Assembly (NCBI RefSeq): GCF_004799445.1
Contig: NZ_SSNA01000049.1
Span: 1 to 44,942 of the forward strand
Source of the DNA: Bradyrhizobium sp.
GTDB lineage: Bacteria; Pseudomonadota; Alphaproteobacteria; Rhizobiales; Xanthobacteraceae
Length of the DNA: 44,942 nucleotides
Reading direction: 5' to 3'
Part shown: one piece after another, positions 9,613 to 18,965 of the stretch
Position numbering within the stretch: the stretch's first letter is position 1
Layout: every line of letters starts with the position of its first letter
The notes under the pieces: model-generated
What the model was told of the DNA's origin: nothing
Database searches by the model: none
The model's input: the letters and a program-made list of their open reading frames with translations, nothing else
Translations under genes and position numbers: made by a program

Positions 9613-9927
9613 CCGGTCGGTGCCCGGCCCGTAAACACCCGGTGTCGCGGAAAGATCGCATTGCAAGCCTTAAGTGACGGAACATGTGGACGCACCCACG
9701 CCTACTCTTGCGCGGGAGTCACGCCATATTGTAGCTTCTTCCCTGTCGGGTACGACATCTCGTGCGGTAGTGCTATTCCTCTAAGTCTCAAATGTTAGGC
9801 GTAAACGTTCGGGCGCGCTTTCCGCGCCCGACGAGGGCTAAGGGATTCTGCTGGCAGGGATTTTTTAGAGCTTTGGCATCGCAGCGCTACCCCGAAATCG
9901 GCCGGCGCGAGCGAAGGAAAGAATGCG
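9613..9927. other. Non-coding gap between argD and gcrA
   Basis: No convincing gene lies here. A GC-rich hairpin, CGGGCGCG / CGCGCCCG with a CTTTC loop (9810-9830), precedes gcrA but has no T-run on either strand, so it is not a plain terminator. GANTC sites, the CcrM methylation target in this class, occur at 9716-9720 (GAGTC) and 9844-9848 (GATTC). AAGGAAAG ahead of the gcrA ATG is a good ribosome-binding site. I cannot rule out a small RNA. Confidence 0.5.
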
Positions 9928-10437
9928 ATGACGGTATTGACCTGGTCCGACGATCGCGTCGAGCAACTGAAGAAACTCTGGGAAGCCGGGCTGTCGGCGA
10001 GTCAGATTGCCGCAGAACTCGGAAATGTGACCCGAAATGCCGTGATCGGCAAAGTCCACCGGCTCGGCCTTTCCGGCCGCGCCAAGAGTCCGTCCTCGGC
10101 GGCGCCGCGCCAGCGCAAGGCCCGTCCGGCCCAGCACATGATGCGGGTGTCGCGCCCGGTCTCGCGCGGCAATACCGCGCTGGCCCATGCCTTCGAAGTC
10201 GAACTGGAGCCGGATCCGGTCGCCTATGACAACGTCGTGCCGATGAGTCAGCGGCTGTCGCTGCTGGAACTGAACGAGGCCACCTGCCACTGGCCGATCG
10301 GCGACCCCTCCAGTTCGGAATTCTTCTTCTGCGGCGGCAAGGCGCTGACCAGCCTGCCCTATTGCGCGCATCACTCGCGCATCGCCTATCAGCCGGCCAG
10401 CGACCGTCGCCGCCAGATGCCGAAGCCGACCAGGTAG
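9928..10437 (+). CDS. gcrA: GcrA cell-cycle regulator
   Basis: GcrA is an alphaproteobacterial factor that binds the housekeeping sigma factor at promoters and, with CcrM methylation of GANTC sites, drives S-phase transcription. The N-terminus matches the family closely: WSDDRVEQLKKLWEAGLSASQIAAEL, then TRNAVIGKVHRLGLSGRAKSP, a compact helix-turn-helix. A basic linker rich in Arg, Pro and Ala follows (residues about 50-75). The C-terminal sigma-interaction part contains ATCHWPIGDPSSSEFFFCGG and LPYCAHHSRIAYQP with conserved Cys and His. The length of 169 residues is usual. The gene stands alone and converges with phoB. Confidence 0.96.
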   Translation: MTVLTWSDDRVEQLKKLWEAGLSASQIAAELGNVTRNAVIGKVHRLGLSGRAKSPSSAAPRQRKARPAQHMMRVSRPVSRGNTALAHAFEVELEPDPVAYDNVVPMSQRLSLLELNEATCHWPIGDPSSSEFFFCGGKALTSLPYCAHHSRIAYQPASDRRRQMPKPTR

Positions 10438-10472
10438 ATATTCCCTCACCCCGCTCCTGCGGGGAGAGGCAA

Positions 10473-10503
10473 GAAAACCGCCGAAAACCGAAAGGTGGTT
10501 TTC
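10473..10503. terminator. Bidirectional terminator between gcrA and phoB
   Basis: GAAAACCGCC (10473-10482) pairs with GGTGGTTTTC (10494-10503) through ten base pairs, one of them G-T, around an 11-base loop. Because the outer pairs are A-T, both strands end in a T-run (GGTGGTTTTCC on plus, GGCGGTTTTCTT on minus). It lies between two converging genes. A smaller CCCCGC-TCCT-GCGGGG hairpin at 10449-10464 follows the gcrA stop. Confidence 0.65.
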
Positions 10504-10589
10504 CGTCATTGCGAGGAGCGTAAGCGACGAAGCAATCCAGCTTTCCGCTATGCCGTGCAATGGATTGCTTCGCTGCGCTCGCAATGACG
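10504..10589. repeat. CGTCATTGCGAG palindromic repeat
   Basis: The element opens with CGTCATTGCGAG and closes with its exact complement CTCGCAATGACG. Inner parts also pair (GAAGCAATCCA near 10530; TGGATTGCTTCG at 10561). The 29-bp right arm (10561-10589) recurs inverted without mismatch at 39397-39425. It is a dispersed intergenic repeat in the gap downstream of gcrA and phoB. Confidence 0.9.
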
Positions 10590-10613
10590 ACGGCTGAAGC
10601 AATCCCCCCTGGA

Positions 10614-11315
10614 CTATTCCACCTTGGCGAAGCGATCGTCGAGCGCATAGCCGGCGCCGCGCACGGTGCGGATCGGATCCTGCTCGCGGCCCGGGTTGAG
10701 CAGTTTGCGCAAACGGCCGATATGCACATCCACGGTGCGCTCGTCGATATAGATATCGCGACCCCAGACGCTGTCGAGCAACTGCTCGCGGCTGAACACG
10801 CGGCCGGGATGCTCGAGGAAGAACTCCAGCAGCCGGTATTCGGTCGGACCGAGATCGACCGGACGGCCCGAGCGGGCGACGCGGCGCTTCTCGCGATCGA
10901 GTTCGATGTCACCATAGGTGAGCACGGTTGCAAGGCGCTCGGGACTGGCGCGGCGCAGCAGGCCGCGCACCCGCGCCAGCAATTCCGGCACCGAGAACGG
11001 CTTGACGATGTAATCGTCGGCCCCGGTGGCAAGCCCCCTGACCCGCTCGCTTTCCTCGCCCCGCGCGGTCAGCATGATGATGGGAAGCTGCCGGGTCTCC
11101 GGGCGCGCCCGCAAGCGCCGGCACAGCTCGATCCCCGACAGGCCGGGCAGCATCCAGTCGAGTACGATCAGATCGGGAACGCGCTCCTTCAGACGGGTGT
11201 CGGCGTCATCGCCGCGCCCGACCGTTTCGACGTCATAGCCTTCGGCGTCGAGGTTGTAACGCAGCAGCGTGGTAAGCGCTTCCTCGTCTTCCACCACCAG
11301 AATGCGCGCGCTCAT
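10614..11315 (-). CDS. phoB: Phosphate regulon response regulator PhoB
   Basis: An OmpR/PhoB-type response regulator of 233 residues. The receiver domain runs from about 4 to 120, with acidic residues in VVEDEEA, phospho-acceptor D53 in LIVLDWMLPG, and K near 105 in DDYIVKPFS. The winged-helix domain (about 130-228) has the GPTEYRLLEFFLEHPGRVFS and DERTVDVHIGRLRKLL signatures that bind Pho boxes. The start at 11315 is chosen for its AGAAGG site; an ATG at 11363 would overlap the phoU stop. It is the last gene of the pst operon and should be phosphorylated by PhoR, encoded 11 kb away on the same strand. Confidence 0.95.
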   Translation of the reverse strand: MSARILVVEDEEALTTLLRYNLDAEGYDVETVGRGDDADTRLKERVPDLIVLDWMLPGLSGIELCRRLRARPETRQLPIIMLTARGEESERVRGLATGADDYIVKPFSVPELLARVRGLLRRASPERLATVLTYGDIELDREKRRVARSGRPVDLGPTEYRLLEFFLEHPGRVFSREQLLDSVWGRDIYIDERTVDVHIGRLRKLLNPGREQDPIRTVRGAGYALDDRFAKVE

Positions 11316-11337
11316 GTGCGTAGCCTTCTCTCGTGTT

Positions 11338-12054
11338 TCAATTTCCGGGAACAGTCGTGGCAAAGGTTGTCATGTCGCCCTTCGGGCGCTTGTCGAGTAT
11401 CTGCTGGCCTTCGATCATGTAGAACACGGTTTCCGCGATATTGGTGGCGTGATCGCCGATCCGCTCGATGTTCTTGGCGCAGAACATCAGATGGATGCAG
11501 AAACTGATGTTGCGCGGATCTTCCATCATATAGGTCAGAAGTTCGCGGAATAGCGAGGTGCAGATGGCGTCGACCTCCTCGTCGCCCTTCCAGACCGTCA
11601 TCGCCGCGGGCAGATCGTGCGCGGCGTAGGCGTCGAGCACGGATTTCACCTGCGACTGCACGAGATCGGTCATGTGCTCGAGGCCGCGGATCAGCTTCAG
11701 CGGCTGAAAATCGCTCTCCAGCGCCGCGACCCGCTTGCCCATGTTCTTGGCGAGGTCGCCGATCCGCTCGAGATCGGTTGCGACCCGCATCGCGCCGACG
11801 ATCTCGCGCAAATCCACCGCCATCGGCTGGCGCCGCGCGATGGTCGATACCGCGCGCTCCTCGATCACGCGCTGCAGATTGTCGATTTCGGCGTCGGCGG
11901 CGACGACACGCTGGCCGAGCGCGACGTCGCGGCGGATCAACGCATCGACGGATTCGACGATCATACGCTCGGCAAGACCGCCCATTTCCGCGACCAGCCG
12001 GGTCAATTCCTGCAGGTCGCTGTCAAACGCCTTGGCGGTATGGTCTGATTGCAT
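11338..12054 (-). CDS. phoU: Phosphate signalling protein PhoU
   Basis: PhoU is a cytoplasmic, metal-binding helical protein that links the Pst transporter to PhoR and shuts the Pho regulon down when phosphate is ample. The 238 residues form two PhoU three-helix repeats. The first carries RRDVALGQRVVAADAEIDNLQ and RRQPMAVDLREIVGAMRVATDLERIGDLAKN. The second carries MMEDPRNISFCIHLMFCAKNIERIGDHATNIAE. The duplicated ERIGD motifs mark the metal-binding acidic faces. It lies between pstB (24 bp upstream) and phoB (22 bp downstream) in the operon. Confidence 0.96.
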   Translation of the reverse strand: MQSDHTAKAFDSDLQELTRLVAEMGGLAERMIVESVDALIRRDVALGQRVVAADAEIDNLQRVIEERAVSTIARRQPMAVDLREIVGAMRVATDLERIGDLAKNMGKRVAALESDFQPLKLIRGLEHMTDLVQSQVKSVLDAYAAHDLPAAMTVWKGDEEVDAICTSLFRELLTYMMEDPRNISFCIHLMFCAKNIERIGDHATNIAETVFYMIEGQQILDKRPKGDMTTFATTVPGN

Positions 12055-12078
12055 TCCAATTCTCCCGCGATTTGCGCG

Positions 12079-12897
12079 TCAGCCGAACCGGCCGGTGATG
12101 TAGTCCTGCGTGCGCCGATCGTTCGGCGAGGTGAATATCTTGTTGGTTTCGTCGAATTCAATGAGCTCACCGAGATACATGAAGGCGGTGCGGTCCGACA
12201 CGCGGGCCGCCTGCTGCATGTTGTGGGTGACAATCACGATGGTGTAGTCGGTCTTCAACTCGTCGATCAGTTCCTCGATCTTGGCCGTTGAAATCGGGTC
12301 GAGCGCGGAGCACGGCTCGTCGAACAGGATCACTTCCGGGCGCACCGCGACGGTACGGGCGATGCACAGCCGCTGCTGCTGGCCGCCGGAGAGGCTGAGG
12401 CCGTTGGCGCTGAGTTTGTCCTTGACCTCGCTCCACAACGCCCCTCGCTGCAGGGCCTGTTCAACGCGGCCGTCCAATTCGGATTTGGGCAGTTTCTCGT
12501 ACAGCCGGATTCCAAAGGCGATGTTCTCGTAGATCGACATCGGAAATGGCGTCGGCTTCTGGAACACCATTCCTATCCTGGCCCTCAGCAAATTCAGATC
12601 CAGCCCGGGCTCGAGGATGTCCTTGCCCTCGAACAGGACCTGACCTTCGGCACGCTGGCCGGGATATAGATCATACATCCGGTTGAGAACGCGAAGCAGC
12701 GTTGACTTGCCGCAGCCCGACGGGCCGATAAAGGCGGTGGCCTTGTTCGCATAAAGCGGAAGACTGACACCCTTGAGTGCCTTCGTCTCCCCGTAATAGA
12801 AATTCAGGTTTCGGATCGCGATCTTTTCCTTAAGCACGGAACCGTCCCCCGGGTGTGGCGCGGCGACAGGCGCGGTTTTGGCGGTTGCGACGTTCAT
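12079..12897 (-). CDS. pstB: Phosphate ABC transporter ATP-binding protein
   Basis: The ATPase of the high-affinity PstSCAB phosphate importer, 272 residues. It shows Walker [20 protein letters not shown], the PstB-specific Q-loop stretch [20 protein letters not shown], signature [17 protein letters not shown], Walker [14 protein letters not shown] and switch [14 protein letters not shown]. The C-terminus [12 protein letters not shown] is typical of PstB. Its ATG overlaps the pstA stop by four bases, indicating coupled translation. An N-terminal stretch of about 25 residues before [12 protein letters not shown] is slightly longer than in E. coli. Confidence 0.97.
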   Translation of the reverse strand: MNVATAKTAPVAAPHPGDGSVLKEKIAIRNLNFYYGETKALKGVSLPLYANKATAFIGPSGCGKSTLLRVLNRMYDLYPGQRAEGQVLFEGKDILEPGLDLNLLRARIGMVFQKPTPFPMSIYENIAFGIRLYEKLPKSELDGRVEQALQRGALWSEVKDKLSANGLSLSGGQQQRLCIARTVAVRPEVILFDEPCSALDPISTAKIEELIDELKTDYTIVIVTHNMQQAARVSDRTAFMYLGELIEFDETNKIFTSPNDRRTQDYITGRFG

Positions 12898-13739
12898 GAT
12901 GCTTTCCTCGTTCCTGTCAGCGAGCGCGCCACGATGCTCATTGCCAGCACCGCGAGCGTGATGATCAGCGCTCCGGTCCAGGCCAGATCCTGCCAGTCCT
13001 TGTAGGGGCTCAGCGCGAACTGAAATATGACAGACGGCAAACTCGCCATCGGCGCATTCAGATTCGTGCTGTAAAACTGGTTGTTGAGGGCGGTAAACAG
13101 CAGCGGCGCGGTTTCACCGCTGATGCGGGCAATCGCGAGCAGCAGCCCTGTGATGATTCCGGATCTCGCCGCCCGATAGGCGATCTGCCTGATCATGAGC
13201 GACCGCGGCAAGCCGATCGAAGCCGCCGCTTCCCGCAGCGTATCGGGGACCAGCGTCAGCATGTCCTCGGTGGTTCGAACCATCACCGGGACCACGAGCA
13301 CCGACAGCACAACGGCGCCGGCTATTCCCGAAAAATGGCCCATCGGACGAACCATGACGTAATAAATGAACAGGCCGACCACGATCGACGGCGCGCTGAG
13401 CAGGATATCGTTGATGAACCGAACCAGGCTGGTGAGGTAGGTATGGCGGCCATATTCGGCCATGTAGGTTCCGGCGAGGATGCCGATCGGAGCGCCGATC
13501 AGAAGCGCCAATCCCGTCATGATCAGGCTGCCGACGATGGCGTTGAGCAGTCCGCCCACCGCTCCCGGCGGGGGCGTCATTTCGGTGAAGACGCGAAGCG
13601 ATAGTCCGCCAAACCCATGCCAAAACAGCACCCCGAGAATGAGCGCCAGCCAGGTCAGACCAACGAACGTCGCGGCATAGGACGCAACGGCGGCGAGCAC
13701 GTTGCGGCGGCGCCGCGACGCGTAAAGCGAGGCGTCCAT
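12894..13739 (-). CDS. pstA: Phosphate ABC transporter permease PstA
   Basis: One of two membrane subunits of the phosphate importer. The start at 13739 ([12 protein letters not shown]) is used because the longer open frame upstream lies inside pstC and is not protein-like. That gives 281 residues and about six transmembrane segments. The binding-protein-dependent transport region is visible in [22 protein letters not shown] and in the EAA loop [19 protein letters not shown], where PstB docks. The ATG overlaps the pstC stop by one base (TGATG), and the stop overlaps pstB by four bases, so C, A and B are translationally linked. Confidence 0.95.
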   Translation of the reverse strand: MDASLYASRRRRNVLAAVASYAATFVGLTWLALILGVLFWHGFGGLSLRVFTEMTPPPGAVGGLLNAIVGSLIMTGLALLIGAPIGILAGTYMAEYGRHTYLTSLVRFINDILLSAPSIVVGLFIYYVMVRPMGHFSGIAGAVVLSVLVVPVMVRTTEDMLTLVPDTLREAAASIGLPRSLMIRQIAYRAARSGIITGLLLAIARISGETAPLLFTALNNQFYSTNLNAPMASLPSVIFQFALSPYKDWQDLAWTGALIITLAVLAMSIVARSLTGTRKAS

Positions 13740-14731
13740 CAGCCGATCCTCCGATTGATCCGGAGCAGCAGGTAGCGCGCGATCGCCAGAACGATGAAGG
13801 TGATGATGAAAAGAATGAGACCGAGAGCGATCAGCGACGACGTATAGAGATCGCCGACCGCCTCGGTGAATTCGTTGGCTATCGACGCCGAGATCGTGGT
13901 GCCGGGCGCAAGCAGGGACGTCGAGATCTTGTGGGCGTTTCCGATCACGAAAGTGACCGCCATGGTTTCGCCGAGCGCCCGACCCAGCCCCAGCATCACG
14001 CCGCCAATGACGCCGATGCGGGTGAACGGCAGCACGACATAGCGCCAGACCTCCCACTGGGTCCAGCCCAGCCCGTATGCGGCTTCCTTCAGAACCGGCG
14101 GAACCGCGTCGAAGACGTCACGTGAGATCGACGTGATAAAGGGCAATACCATGATCGCGAGGATCAGGCTCGCTGTCAGAATTCCGATGCCGAAAGGCGG
14201 CCCTGCGAACAGAGTGGAAAGGACCGGTATATTTTCAAAGGCCGCAATTATTGGCGGCTGGACATATTGCTGCAGGAAGGGTGCGAATACGAACAGGCCC
14301 CAGATCCCGTAGATGATGCTCGGGATGCCCGCCAGCAATTCGATGGCGATGCCGATGGGACGACGCAGCCACATCGGACAAAGCTCGGTGAGGAACATGG
14401 CGATCATCAGCCCAAACGGCACCGCGATCAGCATGGCGATCAACGAGGTAACGATCGTGCCGTAGATCGGCGCCAGAGCTCCGAATTTGTCGGTAACCGG
14501 GTTCCAGCTCTGTGTCGTGAGGAAACCAAATCCAAATTCCTGCAGCGCCGGCAGCGCGCCCAGAAACAGCGACACGATCACGCCGCCAAGGACCATCAGC
14601 ACCAATAAAGCTGCGGTCTTGGTAATGCGATGGAAAACGATGTCACCGATCCGGAGCCTGTTGAGTACCCTGGCCCGCTCAGCCACATCCTGCACGTCCA
14701 CCCCGGTCTCCTGCCAAGCCACATCGACCAC
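13739..14731 (-). CDS. pstC: Phosphate ABC transporter permease PstC
   Basis: The other membrane subunit of the importer, about six transmembrane segments in 330 residues. Recognisable parts are [52 protein letters not shown] and the EAA loop [28 protein letters not shown] chose the GTG at 14731 because GGGAGG stands six bases before it; an ATG at 14749 in the same frame is the alternative and adds six residues. A strong hairpin separates the gene from pstS. Together with pstA it forms the channel served by PstS and PstB. Confidence 0.94.
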   Translation of the reverse strand: MVDVAWQETGVDVQDVAERARVLNRLRIGDIVFHRITKTAALLVLMVLGGVIVSLFLGALPALQEFGFGFLTTQSWNPVTDKFGALAPIYGTIVTSLIAMLIAVPFGLMIAMFLTELCPMWLRRPIGIAIELLAGIPSIIYGIWGLFVFAPFLQQYVQPPIIAAFENIPVLSTLFAGPPFGIGILTASLILAIMVLPFITSISRDVFDAVPPVLKEAAYGLGWTQWEVWRYVVLPFTRIGVIGGVMLGLGRALGETMAVTFVIGNAHKISTSLLAPGTTISASIANEFTEAVGDLYTSSLIALGLILFIITFIVLAIARYLLLRINRRIG

Positions 14732-14802
14732 GTTGCACCTCCCATGCACTCACTGAAAATCAGGAACCCGGGCAAGCCGAACCGAAGCGGCTTTCCGAAT
14801 GT

Positions 14803-14833
14803 GAGAGCGGGGAGGCATCGCGTCCCCGCTCTC
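14803..14833 (-). promoter_or_regulatory. Stem-loop between pstS and pstC
   Basis: GAGAGCGGGGA (14803-14813) and TCCCCGCTCTC (14823-14833) form a perfect 11-bp stem with a 9-base loop, starting seven bases after the pstS stop. On the minus strand no T-run follows, so it is unlikely to end all transcripts. Such hairpins after a binding-protein gene usually protect its mRNA and raise its level over the membrane genes. Confidence 0.7.
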
Positions 14834-14840
14834 GTTGACT

Positions 14841-15887
14841 TCAGTTGGAGGCGGAGAACAGCGGCTTGCCACTGCCGTCCTTGATTTCGGCCGTCCACAT
14901 CTTCTGGATGGCCGTCACCACCTTGTCCGGCATCGGAACGTAGTCCAGTTCCTCGGCCATCTTGGAGCCCTTCTTGTAGGCCCAGGCGAAGAACTTCAGC
15001 GCCTCGGTGGCGGCGGCTGGATCTTGCGGCTGGGTATGGATCAGAATGAACGTAGCGCCGGCGATCGGCCAGGATGTGGCGCCCGGCTGATCCGTCAGAA
15101 TGACGTAGTAATGGTCAGCCTTTTCCCAATCCGCGTTCGCCGCGGCAGCCTGGAACGCCGCTGCACTGGGCTCGACGGCCTTGCCGTCCTTGTTGATCAT
15201 GCTGACCGAGGTCATCTTGTTTTGCTTGGCGTAGGCATATTCGACGTAGCCGATGGCGCCCTTGGTGTTGGCGACGTTGTTGGCCACGCCCTCATTGCCC
15301 TTGGCGCCAATGCCGGCCGGCCATTCAACCGAAGTGTTCGCGCCGACCTTCGATTTCCAGTCCGCGCTGACCTTCGAAAGGTAGTCGGTCCAGATGAAAG
15401 TGGTGCCGGAGCCGTCCGAGCGATGGACGACGACAATCGCGTGCTTGGGAAGCTTCGCGGAGGGATTCAACTTGGCAATCGCCTCATCATCCCACGACTT
15501 GATGTCGCCCAGGAAAATCTTCGCCAGCGTCACACCGTCGAGCTTGAGATCGCCGGGCTTGACGCCTTCGAGGTTGACCACCGGCACGTCTCCGCCAACG
15601 ACCGTCGGAAACTGAACGAGTCCCGATTTGGTCAGGTCCTCCGGCTTCAGCGGCATGTCGGACGCGCCGAAGGTCACGGTCTTGGACTGGATTTGCTTGA
15701 TCCCGCCGCCCGAACCGATCGACTGATAGTTCATGCCGTTGCCGGTTTCCTTCTTATAGGCATCGGCCCATTTGGCGTAGATCGGGTAGGGGAACGTGGC
15801 GCCCGCGCCGGAGATATCCAGCGCGCGGACGGGTAATGTCGAAGCGGCCACAAGGCCGGCAGCAACAAGGCTTTTGAGGAAATTCAC
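14841..15887 (-). CDS. pstS: Phosphate-binding protein PstS
   Basis: The periplasmic receptor of the phosphate importer, 348 residues. A signal peptide is clear: [21 protein letters not shown], then [20 protein letters not shown], the start of the mature protein. Phosphate-contact regions are visible: the GAGATFPYP loop, [13 protein letters not shown] with its conserved Ser-Gly run, [11 protein letters not shown], and [19 protein letters not shown]. Length and motifs agree with E. coli PstS. It is the first gene of the operon, preceded by a triple Pho-box repeat 87 bp upstream, and is therefore expected to be induced by phosphate starvation through PhoB. Confidence 0.96.
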   Translation of the reverse strand: MNFLKSLVAAGLVAASTLPVRALDISGAGATFPYPIYAKWADAYKKETGNGMNYQSIGSGGGIKQIQSKTVTFGASDMPLKPEDLTKSGLVQFPTVVGGDVPVVNLEGVKPGDLKLDGVTLAKIFLGDIKSWDDEAIAKLNPSAKLPKHAIVVVHRSDGSGTTFIWTDYLSKVSADWKSKVGANTSVEWPAGIGAKGNEGVANNVANTKGAIGYVEYAYAKQNKMTSVSMINKDGKAVEPSAAAFQAAAANADWEKADHYYVILTDQPGATSWPIAGATFILIHTQPQDPAAATEALKFFAWAYKKGSKMAEELDYVPMPDKVVTAIQKMWTAEIKDGSGKPLFSASN

Positions 15888-15973
15888 GGGCTTTCTCCAT
15901 GTTGAGCGGGGCGCGCTGTGGGGACCGGTCGCGCTCCGAGGCCGCTTCTATAGAGGGGCGTCGTAGACCTAAT

Positions 15974-16002
15974 ATTGCAGTTACATGACAGTCATGTGAC
16001 GG
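15974..16002 (-). promoter_or_regulatory. Pho box, three repeats, upstream of pstS
   Basis: On the minus strand three 7-bp units occur at 11-bp spacing: CCGTCAC, ATGA, CTGTCAT, GTAA, CTGCAAT. The middle unit is the exact Pho-box consensus half CTGTCAT and the outer two differ by two bases each. PhoB dimers bind two such units one helical turn apart. TATAGA at 15952-15947 is a possible -10 but stands farther away than usual. Confidence 0.85.
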
Positions 16003-16238
16003 GAACTCGGCCACGCTTTTGCCGGGCGTTTATGTGATTTGGGCCTCGAAAAGCACCGGAAATAGCGAAATTTCACCGGTTTGGAACCGGATCGGCGCAT
16101 TTTTTCGGCTTGCGATGGATGACCCACCGAAACGGCGGCGGAGCGGAAGGGTCCCGCCTCCCCGTCCGGGGACGGCATTCCGGGCGGGTGCAGGTTGCAG
16201 GGGTATGGTCCGGTAGCCGATCCGGGCGCAAAATGAGA

Positions 16239-18206
16239 TCAAGCCGCCCGCACGTTCGACAGGAAGCCCTCGACCGCGGATTTCAGATGATTGCTTTCGG
16301 TCGAAAGCGACCGCGCCGCCTGCAGCACCTGGGTCGACGCCGAGCCGGTCTCGACCGCCCCGGTGTTTACATTCGTGACAATGGACGCCACGTCGGCCGT
16401 TCCCTTTGCGGCCTCACCGACGCTGTGCGCAATTTCACGGGTCATCTCAGCTTGCGCTTCCACCGCCTCGGAAATTTCGGTCGCGATCGTCGAAATCTGA
16501 CCGATCGTGGTACTGACGTCCTGGATCGCCCCCACAGAGTCGGTGGTTGCCGCCTGCATCCCGGTGATCTGGGATTCGATTTCCTCGGTCGCCTTGGCGG
16601 TCTGGGCCGCAAGCGCCTTCACCTCCTGCGCCACGACAGCAAAACCGCGGCCGGCTTCACCCGCGCGCGCGGCTTCGATCGTTGCATTCAGGGCCAGCAG
16701 ATTGGTCTGCTCCGCGACCGACGAAATCAACTGCACGACGTCGCCGATGCGAGCCGCAGCCTGGGTAAGGTCCGCGATGCGTGCATCCGCTTTTCCTGCG
16801 CGCATGACGGCTTCGTCAGCGATCTTGCGCGATTCGCCGACCCGTACCGCGATATTCTGGACCGAGGACCTCAGCTCGGACGCCGAAATTGCCACCGATT
16901 GAACGTTTGTCGAGGCTTCCTCGGAAGACGCGGCGACCGTCGCCGAAAGGCGCCGGGTGTTTTCCGCCGTCGTCGTCAACGCATGCGCGGCGCTTTCGAG
17001 CATTGTCGCGTTCGAGGACACCGCCTGGATGATGGCGCCCAATGTCGTCTCGAATTCGTCGGCAAGCCGTTGCATCGTCAGTTTGCGCTCGGCGCCAGCC
17101 TGCTCATCGGCAAGACGCTTTTCATCCTGTTCGGCCTTGGCCTTCTCTACCGCCATCACCTTGAAATTTTCGACCGCCTTGGCGATGTCGCCGATTTCAT
17201 CCAGACGGTCGATCCCCGGCAGCACGACATCCAGCCGTCCGGTCGCAAGCTCGCGCATCGCCTCGGCAAGCCGCAGCAGCTGCCGGGTCGCCAGACGAGC
17301 GCCGAAGAAGGCCAGCGGCAAAACGACGACAAGGGCCAAGAGCGCCTTGAGCGCAAGCGACCAGGCGAATGCGAGCTTCGCCGCTTCGATCTCCTTCAGG
17401 CTGGAGACAAAGGCCACCGTCATTCCTTCCCCGACGTCGCTCGGCAGATAAACCACGCGAGCCTGAGAGGGCGTGTCGCCGACGGCGAAATCGACGGTGG
17501 TTGGCGAACCGTTCGAGGCGGTCTGGAGTGCCTGAGGCGGCAGGACGATCGGAATACCCTTGCCGAAGGTCGATGCCGTCACCTTGGCGTGGGAAACGAA
17601 GACGACCTCCATGCCGGTTCGCTTCTTTAATTCTTCGGCGGATGCCTCGTTGAAATACGAGCCAACCTTCACGGTCCCGATGACGCGGTCCCCGGAAATG
17701 ATGGGCCGGACGCTGTCTTCAGCCGCCTCGCCCGATGTCGGCGATACCGTCAGGCCGCCGGCGGGTTTGCCTGACAGCGCCATCCGAATCTGGGGCTGGG
17801 AGGACTTGTCGTCGCCCCGCTTTGCCGGGTTATGCCCGCGTTGCAGGACGATACCTTTGTCATCCGTCAGCTCCAGTGCGGCCAGGGCGGGATCGGCGCC
17901 ATGGATGGCCTTGAATTCGCGCAGGGTCACGGCTTCGAGTTCTTTGGCGTCGCGTTTTTGCAATGCACCGACGATATCGGGATGACGGCCGAGAATGTCT
18001 GAGTACACCTTCATGCGGTCGCCGACGGCCCCCAGGGCTGCAAGACCATCGTCTGCCGCAGCCTTCAAGACGTCCCTGTGGCCCTGATCGAGCGTCTTGC
18101 TCATGGCGTCATAGGACAGGGCGCCAGCCGTAATCACCCCGGCGGTGAACATCACGGCGGCGGCGGCGCCGGCCTGTACCTTGAGCGACCGAAGAGAGGA
18201 GGCCAT
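16239..18206 (-). CDS. Methyl-accepting chemotaxis protein with periplasmic Cache domain
   Basis: A 655-residue transmembrane chemoreceptor. Segment 1 lies at about residues 12-32 and segment 2 at about 279-303. The periplasmic part between them looks like a Cache-type sensor ([43 protein letters not shown]). A HAMP linker follows (about 304-355), then a long coiled coil. The signalling tip is [35 protein letters not shown] (about residues 505-540). No CheR-docking pentapeptide ends the protein. GAAGG precedes the ATG. The gene lies upstream of pstS on the same strand, 236 bp from its start and just beyond the Pho box, so phosphate-related taxis is possible; the ligand is not known. Confidence 0.94.
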   Translation of the reverse strand: MASSLRSLKVQAGAAAAVMFTAGVITAGALSYDAMSKTLDQGHRDVLKAAADDGLAALGAVGDRMKVYSDILGRHPDIVGALQKRDAKELEAVTLREFKAIHGADPALAALELTDDKGIVLQRGHNPAKRGDDKSSQPQIRMALSGKPAGGLTVSPTSGEAAEDSVRPIISGDRVIGTVKVGSYFNEASAEELKKRTGMEVVFVSHAKVTASTFGKGIPIVLPPQALQTASNGSPTTVDFAVGDTPSQARVVYLPSDVGEGMTVAFVSSLKEIEAAKLAFAWSLALKALLALVVVLPLAFFGARLATRQLLRLAEAMRELATGRLDVVLPGIDRLDEIGDIAKAVENFKVMAVEKAKAEQDEKRLADEQAGAERKLTMQRLADEFETTLGAIIQAVSSNATMLESAAHALTTTAENTRRLSATVAASSEEASTNVQSVAISASELRSSVQNIAVRVGESRKIADEAVMRAGKADARIADLTQAAARIGDVVQLISSVAEQTNLLALNATIEAARAGEAGRGFAVVAQEVKALAAQTAKATEEIESQITGMQAATTDSVGAIQDVSTTIGQISTIATEISEAVEAQAEMTREIAHSVGEAAKGTADVASIVTNVNTGAVETGSASTQVLQAARSLSTESNHLKSAVEGFLSNVRAA

Positions 18207-18647
18207 CTAATTAACCTTCGTTAAAAAAAACTTCTGTCAAAACAGACCCAGATTAGACACCAAACCTTAACAAAGGCGATCTGGCCGGACCGGGCAGACC
18301 CGCCTTCATACCAGCGTCACCGAGCGGCAATATTTGTCGTCAGGTCCGGCACAAACATAACGGCCTCGAAAGCTCGATGGATTGGACAACGGGGTCGCGG
18401 CAGCATGAATGGACCGGGATTTGTCGCGGCTGCGTGCCCGAGGCCATGACCGGCGCAGCCGCCATCGCGACGGCCAGCGCAATCCCGGCTGCTGACTGCT
18501 GCAAAATCCTGCACCTGCGACAGCAAACCATCAAGCGCGCAAATCATCGCGATCTTTCGCCGGAAATTCGCGCGATGTTTTACTTTTCTTTCGCCCGTGC
18601 TAGTGGGGCGAACTCTGGCATGCACCCACGCGTGAGATAGGAATCAT
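18207..18647. other. Gap between chemoreceptor and small exported protein
   Basis: Here lie the promoter of the minus-strand chemoreceptor gene and whatever drives the small plus-strand gene. The first 90 bases are AT-rich, with an 8-T run and several TTAAC-like elements. A 64-codon minus-strand frame at 18340-18534 has a signal-peptide-like segment but no ribosome-binding site, and I do not call it. I see no repeat or RNA gene. Confidence 0.4.
18211..18224. promoter_or_regulatory. Possible CtrA-like site
   Basis: TTAACCTTCGTTAA has two TTAA halves six bases apart; on the minus strand it also reads TTTA-N7-TTAA. The CtrA consensus in Alphaproteobacteria is TTAA-N7-TTAA, and motility and chemotaxis genes are common targets. 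It lies 5 bases from the chemoreceptor start and overlaps its ribosome-binding site, which is very close for an activator site, so the match is only suggestive. Confidence 0.3.
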
Positions 18648-18878
18648 ATGCTTCGCATCATCGTTCTTTCGGCGGTCGCTGTAGTCTCGGTTGGCCTATC
18701 GGCAGCAAATGCGGAGTCATTGCCTCGTGCATCGGCAAAATCTCCCGGGGAAATTGCAGTCGCCAGCCGGCTGATGGCGGAGAAACAGGAGGGCTGCCGA
18801 CTTGAGGCCAAGCGGCAGAAATTGACGTTTTTCAAACGCCGCGGTTTTATTCGCCGATGCATGAAGAGTAAGTCTTAG
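18648..18878 (+). CDS. Small exported protein, PsiF-like tail
   Basis: A 76-residue protein with a clear signal peptide: LRIIVLSAVAVVSVGLSAANA, with cleavage likely before ESLPR. The mature part is about 54 residues and basic. It ends in QEGCRLEAKRQKLTFFKRRGFIRRCMKSK, where two cysteines in a Lys/Arg-rich helix recall the repeat of phosphate-starvation protein PsiF. The resemblance is short, so I treat it as a hint only. TAGGA lies a few bases before the ATG. It is the only plus-strand gene between pstC and the deacetylase at 27.4 kb. Nothing else indicates its function. Confidence 0.6.
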   Translation: MLRIIVLSAVAVVSVGLSAANAESLPRASAKSPGEIAVASRLMAEKQEGCRLEAKRQKLTFFKRRGFIRRCMKSKS

Positions 18879-18965
18879 CCATTTCGGGCGTGACAATCAG
18901 CGCGGGGGCGCGCGGATGCGTTGGCACGCCGCCAAAGGCGGATCGTTTCACATTCGGCGGTGTGG

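Noticed and set aside
9810..9830. GC-rich hairpin before gcrA as a terminator
   Set aside because: Neither strand has a T-run after the stem. It was recorded only as part of the gap.
13740..14057. N-terminal extension of the pstA frame
   Set aside because: It overlaps pstC, which has clear permease motifs in another frame. The ATG at 13739 gives the normal PstA length.
16110..17630. 506-codon plus-strand frame opposite the chemoreceptor gene
   Set aside because: The receptor's signalling motifs are unmistakable on the minus strand; the plus frame is a shadow.
18340..18534. 64-codon minus-strand frame with a signal-peptide-like stretch
   Set aside because: No ribosome-binding site, no recognisable mature part, and overlap with equally long frames on the other strand.
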